From an uncultured bacterium (GTDB taxonomy: Bacteria > Hydrogenedentota > Hydrogenedentia > Hydrogenedentales > SLHB01): a stretch of 13,649 nucleotides of DNA. The notes beneath the pieces are model-generated. The model ran no database searches, was not told where the DNA came from, and worked only from the letters and a program-made list of their open reading frames with translations. Shown piece after piece: positions 1 to 7,609 of this stretch (its first letter is position 1; the number at the start of each line of letters is the position of its first letter). Position numbers and translations under genes: made by a program. The stretch is from NCBI GenBank assembly GCA_937928585.1, contig CALEZK010000629.1, positions 1-13,649 on the forward strand. The letters are read 5' to 3'.

Positions 1-18
1 TGCCTTTGGCTTCGGAGC

Positions 19-132
<114 letters not shown>

Positions 133-198
133 CGATTGCTTGCGCGCACGTGAGTACGGGCTTGCACACGCATACAGGTTGATTTGGGCGAAGGTTGG

Positions 199-1083
199 TT
201 AGTTGTGTTCGGGGGTAATTTTTACTTCGACGGTGATTGCGTGTTCGCCGCCGCCGAGGACTACGCCGCGGACGGGGGATACGTCGTCGTAGTCGCGGCC
301 CCATGCGACGGTGATGTGTTGGTTCATGGGCATGATGTTGTTTGTGGGATCAAAATCGATCCATCCATGGGTTGGGCAGTATGCGGCAAGCCATGCGTGG
401 GATGATTGCGCGCCGGTTAGCGATTGCGCTTCTCCTCCTCCGGTTTCGGAGAAGATGTATCCGCTGACGTAGCGCGCGGCGAGGCCGATCGATCGCAGGC
501 AACCGATCTGCAAATGGGCGAAGTCCTGGCATACGCCCCGGCGGCGTTCCATGACTTCGTTCAGCGGCGTGGATACGGTTGTCGCCAGGGGGTCGTAGGT
601 AAAGTCCGAATAGATTCGCGAGGTGAGATCCATCGTTGCATCGAGAATTGGGCGGCCGGGGGGAAAGGACGGCAGCGCGTAGGCACGGAGCAACGGCGAA
701 GCGGCGACGAATCTGGAATCGAAAGAGAACTGATATGCATTGAGCGTTCGCATATCGGGCGTGCCAACCAGGCTTGCGGGAACGGTGTCCCATGCCGGCG
801 AATTGGTCAACAGGACGGGATCCGGCGTTTGGACATCGACCGTCGCATGAAGCGTGATCTCGAGACTATTGTGCGGTTCTTGCACGGTGAAATACGCGAC
901 TTCATTGCCAAAATAATCGACGCGAGGCGCGGCAAAGATGGCGTTTACGGGACCGACTTCCACGCGGTGTTCGCCGACGCGCTGGCTGGCGGTGTCGCGC
1001 GGAGTAAGGTGCGCGCGGTTGTAGCAAATCGGGACGGTTTCGCTGTAGTCGTATCGCGTGGTGTGTCGCACTTTGTACTTCAT
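199..1083 (-). CDS. Transglutaminase-like cysteine protein (bacterial N-terminal domain plus transglutaminase core)
   Basis: This 294-residue protein has the two-part layout of the COG1305 family. A beta-rich N-terminal domain (about 1-85, beginning with a Tyr-rich HTTRYDYSE segment) precedes a papain-like transglutaminase core (about 145-270). The triad is visible as Cys185 in RGVCQDFAH, His229 in SSHAW and Asp245 in DFDPTN. No signal peptide is seen, so it is probably cytoplasmic. The family cleaves or transfers amide bonds. Next to an ATP-grasp/alpha-E protein, its likely job is to hydrolyse or exchange an amide made by that ligase; the substrate is unknown. The ATG overlaps the stop of the upstream gene by 4 bp (ATGA), and a GGAG lies 8 nt before it, so translation is probably coupled. 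The length is typical of the family. Confidence 0.93.
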   Translation of the reverse strand: MKYKVRHTTRYDYSETVPICYNRAHLTPRDTASQRVGEHRVEVGPVNAIFAAPRVDYFGNEVAYFTVQEPHNSLEITLHATVDVQTPDPVLLTNSPAWDTVPASLVGTPDMRTLNAYQFSFDSRFVAASPLLRAYALPSFPPGRPILDATMDLTSRIYSDFTYDPLATTVSTPLNEVMERRRGVCQDFAHLQIGCLRSIGLAARYVSGYIFSETGGGEAQSLTGAQSSHAWLAAYCPTHGWIDFDPTNNIMPMNQHITVAWGRDYDDVSPVRGVVLGGGEHAITVEVKITPEHN

Positions 1084-3623
1084 GCGCTGGACTCCGCACT
1101 CAAAGATTTTACCTGTCGCGAGAATTCAGTGTGACTGAAATAATGCCATGCCAGGGCTTCCGAGATATCACGCAGGGTGCAAGACCAGTCGAGCAGACGC
1201 GATTCGAGCGCGACGCGCTTGCCGGGCTGCGTCACCGTCGAAAGTTCGAATATGTCGGTGAGCTGCAATTCAGCGCCGAGGCGCGTGGTGAATTGCTGTT
1301 CGCGGCTTGCGAATGGATACGACTTTTCGCGCGGGAGCGCCTCGATATGACGCGTGAGCCGCGAAAACTGGAACGCGACGCTTCTCGGGTTCGATTCGTC
1401 CGTGATGAGGAGATCCAGCACGGCCGGGGCTTCGAGGTTGCCGCCATATCGCGAGCGGTAGGTCATTGCGCTGTCCGCGATTTCGAGGGCGGCCTGGAGT
1501 ACGGCATTTTCCGGATCCATGGGGAAGACAAACATGGAGCGCAGCAGTTCCAGAATGTTGAGCGAACGTTCGACGCGCCGGCCGGTGTCGAGAAAGCGCC
1601 AGCCAAGTCCACGCGTCATATTTTCCGTGGCAAGACCGCTGAAGGCCGCAAGCCCCATGATGAGTTGGTTGAGCAGGTACAGGGAATCCGTCAACTGCGT
1701 TGGTTTGTGGCCGTTCTCGGGAAGTTCCTCCACCAGCCTGCTGAGGATGCGCCAGGTGTCGAGCGATATACGGTCGCGCACGACCCATGCCGCGCGGTTC
1801 AAGGTGGTGAATGCGGACTGGACACTGTTGTTCCACGATTTGTCGAAGAGCGCGGCAACACAATAACGCTCGAGTTCACGGACGTCGAGATCCGCTTTGT
1901 ACCAGTTGTGGTCGGGCGCATGCGGGAGCACCAAGGCAAGGCTGCGAATGACCGCGGGCAGTTCCTTGCTCGCCGCGCCGGAGAAATCTTCCGTAACCCG
2001 CGAGAGCACGCAGCGCACGATGCGAATCGTTGACTCCGAACGTTCGAGGTAGCGCCCGAGCCAGTAGAGGTTGTCCGCCGCGCGACTGGGCAGATTGCTC
2101 AGCGTGCGGCGAATCTCGATGCGGCGGCCCGGCGGTGGCAGCAGACTGTGCGTGTCGACGGTACCGGTAGTGCGCACCCAGGTGTCCTTGGTGCCGCCGC
2201 CGCGTTGCATTGAGATGACGAGCGAATCCGGCGACTCCGAGAAACGCGTGAGTCCGCCGGGCATCACCGTATAGGAAGCGCCGTCGGCGGTGGCGTAGGT
2301 GCGCAGCATCATGTGACGCGGCGCGAGCCCGCTGCCGTTCCAGACGGGGATGGTGGACGGCGTGACGCGCTCCTGCGCGACAAAGTTAAACGGTCTTGCG
2401 TTGACGGCACTGCGCAGCGATGCGCGTTCCGTTTCGTTCAACGATTCGACGACGACGGGGCTCCAACCGCGTCCGGAAAATGCGGGCGCGATGAGCAGTT
2501 GATCAAAATGATCCTGAACATATCGGAATTGATCGGGATCCGCGCACCACCAGGTGCGGACAGACGGGAGCAGCAGTTCTTCGCCGAGTATGTGGCGGCA
2601 CAAGTCCGGAAGCAGGGCGCGCAACGCGGGCGCTTCGGTCATGCTTGTGCCAAGCGGATTTGCAATGGCGACGTTGCCGTTTCGGGCGGCCTGCAAGAGG
2701 CCAACGAGGCCGGAGGCGGACTCATCGCCGAACTCGAGCGGGTCGCACAGGTGATCGTCGACACGGCGCAGGATGACATCGACGCGCGACAGACCTTCGA
2801 CAGTTTTCAGAAACACGCACGAATCGCGGATGGTGAGATCGTCGTCTTCGACAAGGGTGAAGCCAAGGTAGCGCGCGAGATAGGAATGTTCGAAATACAG
2901 ATCGTGCGACGGGCCTGGCGAAAGCAGGACGATCGACGGATTGTCGCGACCGGATGGCGCGATTTCCCGGAGCATGGTGCGCAGTCGCTCGAAGTAATGG
3001 GCCAGTCGCTGCACGCGGCATTCGCGCGTTGCGATAGGGAACGTGCGCGTTGTTACGAGCCGGTTTTCCAGCGCGTAGCCCGCGCCAGAGGGGGCTTGCG
3101 TGCGATCGGCCACAGCAACCCAGGAGCCGTCGCGACCGCGCGCGATGTCCACGGCATAGAGATACAAGAGGTGCGAGCGTGTTGCGTGCATGCCGTGGCA
3201 GGGGCGCAGGAAAGCCGGGTTCGCATATACGAATGCGGGCGGTATGCAGCGATCCGCGAGTAGGCGCTGCTGGCCGTAGAGATCGCGGAGCAGCAAGTCC
3301 ATGAGGGTGGCGCGCTGCGCGATACCTTTTTCGACGATGGCCCATTCCGCTTCCGGGATGATTTCCGGAATGAGATCGATGGCCCAGGGACGATTGAGGT
3401 CCTTGGGGTCGCCGAAGACATTGTAAGAAACGCCATTTTCTTCGATAAACGCACGTGCCTGGTCATATCGTTGCTGTAAATCGCCGGTGGCGACGTCGTC
3501 GATGTGGCGGGTGAAATCGGTCCAATGCTCACGCACTTCGCCGTTGGCCCCCGCCATTTCGTCGAATCCCCCGGCATGCGTCCGATATGACGCAAACACG
3601 GAATGCTTGTTGGGAGTCTGCAT
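1080..3623 (-). CDS. Circularly permuted ATP-grasp / alpha-E domain fusion protein (putative amide ligase)
   Basis: This 847-residue protein joins two families usually encoded by separate neighbouring genes. Residues 1 to about 500 match the circularly permuted type 2 ATP-grasp family (COG2308), with RPWAIDLIPEIIP near 78, the ADRTQAPSGAGYALENR signature near 172-188, a LLSPGPSHDLYFEH stretch near 233-246 and PFNFVAQERV near 411. Residues from about 511 match the alpha-E domain (COG2307), opening with SRAADNLYWLGRYLER. ATP-grasp enzymes join a carboxylate to an amine through an acyl phosphate; alpha-E is an all-helical partner of unknown function. The ATG at 3623 is preferred. The frame opens further to a TTG at 3665, but that codon lies upstream of the start expected from a -10-like TGCTACACT (3656-3664). 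The gene overlaps the transglutaminase gene by 4 bp. The natural substrate cannot be read from sequence. Confidence 0.92.
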   Translation of the reverse strand: MQTPNKHSVFASYRTHAGGFDEMAGANGEVREHWTDFTRHIDDVATGDLQQRYDQARAFIEENGVSYNVFGDPKDLNRPWAIDLIPEIIPEAEWAIVEKGIAQRATLMDLLLRDLYGQQRLLADRCIPPAFVYANPAFLRPCHGMHATRSHLLYLYAVDIARGRDGSWVAVADRTQAPSGAGYALENRLVTTRTFPIATRECRVQRLAHYFERLRTMLREIAPSGRDNPSIVLLSPGPSHDLYFEHSYLARYLGFTLVEDDDLTIRDSCVFLKTVEGLSRVDVILRRVDDHLCDPLEFGDESASGLVGLLQAARNGNVAIANPLGTSMTEAPALRALLPDLCRHILGEELLLPSVRTWWCADPDQFRYVQDHFDQLLIAPAFSGRGWSPVVVESLNETERASLRSAVNARPFNFVAQERVTPSTIPVWNGSGLAPRHMMLRTYATADGASYTVMPGGLTRFSESPDSLVISMQRGGGTKDTWVRTTGTVDTHSLLPPPGRRIEIRRTLSNLPSRAADNLYWLGRYLERSESTIRIVRCVLSRVTEDFSGAASKELPAVIRSLALVLPHAPDHNWYKADLDVRELERYCVAALFDKSWNNSVQSAFTTLNRAAWVVRDRISLDTWRILSRLVEELPENGHKPTQLTDSLYLLNQLIMGLAAFSGLATENMTRGLGWRFLDTGRRVERSLNILELLRSMFVFPMDPENAVLQAALEIADSAMTYRSRYGGNLEAPAVLDLLITDESNPRSVAFQFSRLTRHIEALPREKSYPFASREQQFTTRLGAELQLTDIFELSTVTQPGKRVALESRLLDWSCTLRDISEALAWHYFSHTEFSRQVKSLSAESSA

Positions 3624-3655
3624 GGGTAAATCCGTGTTTCCGCTGCCTGAACGGT

Positions 3656-3664
3656 AGTGTAGCA
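3656..3664 (-). promoter_or_regulatory. Possible extended -10 promoter before the ATP-grasp/alpha-E gene
   Basis: On the minus strand the sequence reads TGCTACACT, that is TG-n-TACACT, matching an extended -10 element. No good -35 is visible, which is usual for extended -10 promoters. Transcription would begin near 3649 and leave a leader of about 26 nt before the ATG at 3623. This would let the ligase/transglutaminase pair be expressed apart from the upstream genes. The call rests on a motif match only. Confidence 0.35.
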
Positions 3665-3686
3665 AATTAAGCGCGGGAGAAGATGG

Positions 3687-4319
3687 TTACTCTTCGAAGG
3701 GTATTTGACTCGCTTCAACGTGCGGCGGGCGATCCATAGGCGGGGCCTCGGTGGTGAACAAGAATTCCATCTGCTGATTGCGGACGAGTTTGTATCGCTT
3801 GAGCAGTCGCAACGTCTGCAGCGTGTCCGAGCCGGGATAATTTCCGTTTGCGTCAACGCGTTGGAGGAGATCCTGCAATACGAGCGGGAACTCGATGACA
3901 TGACCGACGCCCGTTTCGCGCAAGAGCATGAGCGAACGGTTGCGCAGCTCGGGGCTTGCGGGAAGCTCTGAGACGACGAGGATGGTGACATACGGTTGGT
4001 GTTGGAAGACTTCGCCGGCGATGGCGTCCTGTGAAACGAACTCATACAACACGGGATTCGCCTCGATAACAGAGGGGTAGAAGCGATCCGCGTGCCATGC
4101 GCGAACTTCCACGACCGCGCGCGGAATTGCGCTGATGTCGCCGGGGAGCAGCAGAAACGGGAGATCGCTTGCGGAAGGCGCGTTCGTGTTTTGCACGAAG
4201 AGTTGGCCGGCGTGTTCGCCCGGGCGCAGCTTGCGCGCGGATTGCTGCCAATTGGTCAGCACGTGAAAGAAATTGAGTTCAAAGAACTCCCGCACCAACT
4301 GGACGTTTACGTCGCCCAT
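3687..4319 (-). CDS. Conserved-looking hypothetical protein, 210 residues, possible nuclease-like fold
   Basis: I do not recognise this protein with certainty. It begins MGDVNVQLVREFFELNFFHVLTNWQ, a helix with Glu11 that resembles the opening of many PD-(D/E)xK-type folds. A beta-like segment (LFVQNTN, 40-46) follows, then RAVVEVRAWHADRF (67-80), a strand PYVTILVVSELP (109-120), and a helical C-terminal part. Asp52 and the Glu71-Val-Arg73 triplet could be a degenerate D...ExK site, but this is weak. No signal peptide or membrane segment is present. The frame runs upstream through the TPR gene to 4730, but that part has no protein-like character; the ATG at 4319 gives a sensible start, although its ribosome site is poor. 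It lies 55 nt after the TPR gene and 63 nt before the ligase gene, so it is probably part of the same operon. The C-terminus is Pro- and Glu-rich. Confidence 0.8.
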   Translation of the reverse strand: MGDVNVQLVREFFELNFFHVLTNWQQSARKLRPGEHAGQLFVQNTNAPSASDLPFLLLPGDISAIPRAVVEVRAWHADRFYPSVIEANPVLYEFVSQDAIAGEVFQHQPYVTILVVSELPASPELRNRSLMLLRETGVGHVIEFPLVLQDLLQRVDANGNYPGSDTLQTLRLLKRYKLVRNQQMEFLFTTEAPPMDRPPHVEASQIPFEE

Positions 4320-4374
4320 CTTTTGTTGAGCCCCGTGGGTTGGACCCGAGCACCTGCCGCGCGCGCCGCGCGAA

Positions 4375-5205
4375 CTAGAGTTCAGACAGCGCTGCCCCCA
4401 GTTTATGGTTCGGATCTGCCGCAAGAATACGTTTGCCCATATCGCTTGCCCGATCGAACTTGCCGAGCCGTTGATAGCACAATCCCAACTTTGCCCAGAT
4501 GTCGAGCTGGGTAAAGCTTTCGCCGAAGGCGGTATAGACTTTGGCGCGGTCGCTGCTGTCGGCGCGATCATCGGCCGCGCGATAATGTTCGAGCGCGCTT
4601 GCCAATTGATCGCGGGTGAAACAGACTTCGCCGCGCAGGTAATGTGATTCCGGTTGGTCGGGCTGTAATTCGACGGACTTTTGCAGCACGCGGTCGGCGG
4701 CGTCGAGCGATTCCTTCGCGGCGGTTTCATCTCCGGCGAGGCGCGCGGCCTTTCCGGCGAGGTATAGCGCGGGAAATGTGGAGCCGCCGCCGGTAAGCGC
4801 GCCGCGGGCCTGGATCATTGCGTTGATCCAGTCGCCATCGTTAAACGCGCACTGGGCGAGGCCCAATTGCGCGCGGGCGTTGGTGGGGTCCAGTCCGTAG
4901 AGCTGTTCGAACTCCCGGCGCGCTTCGCGCGTTTTGCCGGTGGCAAGCAGCGCGAAGCCGAGGTCGAGTCTTGCGGGGCCGAGGTTGGGGCGTTTTTTAA
5001 CGACCTGCTGCAGAATGTCGACTGCGCGTTGCGCCTGGCCGAGTCGCATGTAGCATTTTCCGAGTTGGTGGTATGCGACACCGTAGCCATTGTCCAGCCG
5101 AATCGCGCGCTCGAAGCATTCGACGGCCCGCTTGAGATCGCCTTTTTTGCTCGCGGTGAGCCCGTCATCGTAATAGCTCTCAGCGTTTTCGCCACCGAAT
5201 GCCAT
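4375..5205 (-). CDS. Tetratricopeptide repeat (TPR) protein
   Basis: This 276-residue protein is built of helix-turn-helix TPR units. Clear ones lie at about 8-41, 42-75 and 76-109, with less regular units in the middle (about 110-215) and a last one at about 235-268 (KLGLCYQRLGKFDRASDMG). The canonical small and bulky residues (Gly, Ala, Tyr and Pro at the turns, as in LDPTNARAQLGLAQ) are present. No signal peptide or membrane segment is seen, so it is expected to be a soluble scaffold for protein contacts. The partner cannot be named, but its neighbours make the amide-ligation proteins candidates. The ATG has a strong AGAGGA ribosome site 7 nt upstream that overlaps the aroB stop codon. The gap to aroB is 11 nt, so co-transcription is very likely. 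Confidence 0.92.
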   Translation of the reverse strand: MAFGGENAESYYDDGLTASKKGDLKRAVECFERAIRLDNGYGVAYHQLGKCYMRLGQAQRAVDILQQVVKKRPNLGPARLDLGFALLATGKTREARREFEQLYGLDPTNARAQLGLAQCAFNDGDWINAMIQARGALTGGGSTFPALYLAGKAARLAGDETAAKESLDAADRVLQKSVELQPDQPESHYLRGEVCFTRDQLASALEHYRAADDRADSSDRAKVYTAFGESFTQLDIWAKLGLCYQRLGKFDRASDMGKRILAADPNHKLGAALSEL

Positions 5206-5216
5206 TTGCAGTTCCT

Positions 5217-6320
5217 CTACTTTTCACAAACCGATTCGAGCGCGGCGCGGGCCTGATCGAGCGTGATGTCGGTGCGGTGGACCACGCTGCCCATGCGATC
5301 GGGGAGTATAAATTTCATGGTGCCCGCGCGCACCTTCTTGTCGTGGCGCATGGCATCCAGCACGGCATCGATGGGCATATCCGACCATGACACCGGGAGA
5401 CCGTAGGCGGAGAAGCAGGCGCGCTGGCGATCGACGAACGTCTGATCGACCATGCCGAGATTGCGCGCGAGTGTCGCCGCCGCGCACATGCCAATCGCGA
5501 TGGCTTCGCCGTGCAGGAAGCGCGAGTAGTGCGAAGCCGCTTCGATGCCGTGGCCAAAGGTGTGCCCGTAGTTCAGGTTGGCGCGCACGCCGTTTTCCTG
5601 TTCGTCTTCCGAAACGATGGCGGATTTTATTTCGCAGGATCGGCGGATTGGATATTCGAGAGAACCCAAATCCTTCGCGAGAATCGGCGCCACATTACGT
5701 TCCATGTAGGCGAACAGATCTTCATCGGCGATCACGCCGTGCTTAATCACTTCCGCGAGCCCCGCGCGGAGTTCGCGGTCGGGCAGCGTCGCGAGGAATT
5801 CCAAATCGATGATTACCGCGGACGGCTGATGAAAGGCGCCGATGATGTTTTTGGCGAGCGCGTGATTTACGGCAGTCTTTCCGCCGACGCTGGAATCCAC
5901 CTGGGCGACGATGGTCGTCGGAATCTGGACGTAGCGAATGCCGCGCATGAACGATGCAGCGGCATAGCCCACGACATCGCCTACGACACCGCCGCCGAGC
6001 GCGATGACGACGCTGGAGCGGTCGAGTCCCGCTTTAAGAAATTCGCCGATGAACAGGTCGATTTGCGAGAGCCGTTTGTTTGGCTCGCCCGCGGGCATGG
6101 TGCAGATGGCGCAGCCGAGTCCCGCGGCACGCACCAAATCCGCGACACGCTCGGCGTGGAGCGGGGCGACGGTGCTGTCCGACGCAAGCGCGACCGCGCC
6201 TTTCGCGTTCAGGCCGCGCAAGGTTTCGGGAAGCGTATCGATTGCGCCGGCGCCAATTCTGATTGGATACGAGCGTTCGCCCAGCGAGACGGTGATGGTA
6301 GAAACCGTATGCGCACTCAT
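5217..6320 (-). CDS. aroB: 3-dehydroquinate synthase
   Basis: It converts DAHP to 3-dehydroquinate, the second step of the shikimate pathway, using NAD and a divalent metal in the cytoplasm. The 367-residue protein has family length. The NAD-binding stretch ALGGGVVGDVVGYAA lies near 107-121 and IPTTIVAQVDSSVGGKTAVN near 133-152. The metal ligands are Glu190 (AEVIKHG), His253 (NYGHTFGHGIE) and His270 (LHGEAIAIG), whose spacings of 63 and 17 residues match E. coli AroB. The frame extends upstream to 6728, but that part only shadows the neighbouring oxidoreductase. The ATG at 6320 shares its A with the stop of that gene (TGATG) and is preceded by AAGGTG, so coupled translation is likely. It reads as ordinary AroB and not as an aminoshikimate or cyclitol variant, although related cyclases cannot be fully excluded. 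Confidence 0.97.
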   Translation of the reverse strand: MSAHTVSTITVSLGERSYPIRIGAGAIDTLPETLRGLNAKGAVALASDSTVAPLHAERVADLVRAAGLGCAICTMPAGEPNKRLSQIDLFIGEFLKAGLDRSSVVIALGGGVVGDVVGYAAASFMRGIRYVQIPTTIVAQVDSSVGGKTAVNHALAKNIIGAFHQPSAVIIDLEFLATLPDRELRAGLAEVIKHGVIADEDLFAYMERNVAPILAKDLGSLEYPIRRSCEIKSAIVSEDEQENGVRANLNYGHTFGHGIEAASHYSRFLHGEAIAIGMCAAATLARNLGMVDQTFVDRQRACFSAYGLPVSWSDMPIDAVLDAMRHDKKVRAGTMKFILPDRMGSVVHRTDITLDQARAALESVCEK

Positions 6321-7354
6321 CAGTGCTTCACCTTGACGGATTTGCCGGAGAGGAATGAGCGTTCCGCCGCGAAGATGATTTCGAGCGAGCGCCGGCCTTC
6401 TTCGCCCGTGCAGAAGGGCGATTCGAGGCCTCTTGCGGCGCGCACAAAACCCTCGCTGACGCCGAGGCCCCATGAGCCGGGATACTCGCTGAGCGGCGGG
6501 GGAAGATCGAACACGATCTCGCACGCGGGCTTTGTGAGATAGGCCACGAGCGGTTTGTCTGGTTGAACGCCAACCTGCAAGGTGCCATTTTCGCAGTGGA
6601 GGATGGTGTAGCTTGCCGATGCGCCTTTGACGGTCCACGAGGCGCAGAGGGTGCCGACGGTGCCATCGGTGAAGCGAAGCGCCGAGACAAAGTTGTCTTC
6701 GACATCGCTGTTCTTTTTTTCGAGGCACGCGGTGTAGGCGGAGATCTCGGCGACTTCCTTACCGGTCAGGTAGCGGATGAGGTCCGCCTTATGAACCCCG
6801 AGATCCGCCATTGCGCCGAAGCGCGCCAGTTTTTTTTTGAAGAACCACTTGCCCTGCGGGCTCCAATGTTCGGGGCCTTCGTGTCCGAACATGGCGGTCA
6901 CGTGGAGGATGCGGCCCATGACGCCGCTTTCGACAACTTCCCGGGCCTTGCGATGGAGCGCGGAACGGCGCTGTGCCTGGTTTACCATGAGGAGCCGCTT
7001 TGCTTTTTTCGCTTCCTTGCACATGGCGGTGGTTTCGGCGGAGGTCGCGGCCATGGGTTTTTCGACCAGCACGTGGCACCCGGCGCGCAGCGCGTGAATG
7101 GATACGGGCGCATGCAGATAGTTGGGAAGCGCTACGGTAACGCCGTCGAGTTTTTCCGTTGCCAGCATCTTGCGGTAATCGGTGTAGATGGCCGCGTTGG
7201 GGGCGAATAGCCGCGCCATGCTTTCGGCGGTATCGCGGTTGGAATCGCAGAGCGCTGTGATCTCGGCGCCGGGGCAGACTGCGTAGTCGGGGAGGTGGAG
7301 GAGTTCGGCGATCTTGCCGCAGCCAATCATCCCAGCTCGAAAGGTCGAACCCAT
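6320..7354 (-). CDS. Gfo/Idh/MocA family NAD(P)-dependent oxidoreductase
   Basis: This 344-residue protein has the classic two domains. A Rossmann fold (about 1-120) carries GMIGCGKIAE at 8-17, and a GFO/IDH C-terminal alpha/beta domain follows. The conserved HVLVEKPMA (Lys99) lies at the expected place, and Asp184 and His188 in ADLGVHKADLIRYL fit the substrate-side DxxxH pattern. The family oxidises or reduces sugars, cyclitols or related hydroxyl compounds. The exact substrate is not predictable, and the link to aroB next door is suggestive only. No export signal is visible. The ATG at 7354 is chosen over a GTG at 7387 because it has GGGAG 10 nt upstream, and the predicted transcript starts near 7389, leaving no leader for the GTG. 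It is the first gene of the minus-strand operon and its stop overlaps the aroB start by one base. Confidence 0.93.
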   Translation of the reverse strand: MGSTFRAGMIGCGKIAELLHLPDYAVCPGAEITALCDSNRDTAESMARLFAPNAAIYTDYRKMLATEKLDGVTVALPNYLHAPVSIHALRAGCHVLVEKPMAATSAETTAMCKEAKKAKRLLMVNQAQRRSALHRKAREVVESGVMGRILHVTAMFGHEGPEHWSPQGKWFFKKKLARFGAMADLGVHKADLIRYLTGKEVAEISAYTACLEKKNSDVEDNFVSALRFTDGTVGTLCASWTVKGASASYTILHCENGTLQVGVQPDKPLVAYLTKPACEIVFDLPPPLSEYPGSWGLGVSEGFVRAARGLESPFCTGEEGRRSLEIIFAAERSFLSGKSVKVKH

Positions 7355-7395
7355 TCTAAAGAAACTCCCGAAATTTGCGCCGTGCACCGCGCGGT

Positions 7396-7425
7396 ATTCT
7401 ACCGGCTGGGCGCGGGAAGTGGCAA
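7396..7425 (-). promoter_or_regulatory. Sigma70-like promoter of the oxidoreductase-aroB operon
   Basis: On the minus strand a -35 TTGCCA (7420-7425) and a -10 TAGAAT (7396-7401) are separated by 18 bp. Each hexamer matches the consensus at five of six positions. Transcription would start near 7389, giving a leader of about 35 nt that contains the GGGAG ribosome site. There is no other strong candidate upstream in the 255-base gap, so this probably drives the six-gene block. Confidence 0.6.
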
Positions 7426-7575
7426 ACGGTGCTGCGGGTGGGGAAGGGGAAGCGGCGCTTCACGCCGCAGTCTCCGCCGCGGTGGACGGTTCGCGCTTTC
7501 GTTTGATGCGTTTCGCGCAGTCTTGTGGACTTGTGGGGTTATGAAACTTTCGTTGAGTTGGTTGGTTTAAGTGTT

Positions 7576-7595
7576 GGCGGGTTGGGAAACCCGCC
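7576..7595. terminator. Perfect 8-bp hairpin downstream of the DedA gene
   Basis: GGCGGGTT and AACCCGCC form a perfect 8-bp stem around a GGGA loop (minus strand TCCC). It begins 15 nt past the DedA stop codon, where a terminator is expected. No run of T follows on either strand, so it is not a standard intrinsic terminator. It may protect the transcript 3' end, or be a copy of a dispersed palindromic repeat. The rest of the 7355-7609 gap holds the promoter described above and GC-rich sequence, with no credible gene. Confidence 0.5.
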
Positions 7596-7609
7596 CTCCG
7601 TAATGCGAT

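Noticed and set aside
2313..3263. Long plus-strand open frame (316 codons) opposite the ATP-grasp gene
   Set aside because: It lies wholly antisense to a clear ATP-grasp domain, has a low-complexity, Arg-rich translation and matches no family; GC-rich codon bias alone makes such frames.
4320..4730. N-terminal extension of the 210-residue protein
   Set aside because: It shadows the TPR gene and is rich in Ser, Pro and Arg without order; a family-like start occurs at 4319.
5511..6542. Long plus-strand open frame (343 codons) opposite aroB
   Set aside because: It is antisense to aroB, whose metal ligands and spacing are intact. The translation shows no recognisable domain.
6321..6728. N-terminal extension of the aroB frame
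   Set aside because: This part overlaps the oxidoreductase gene in another frame and reads as basic, unstructured residues; the family start is at 6320.
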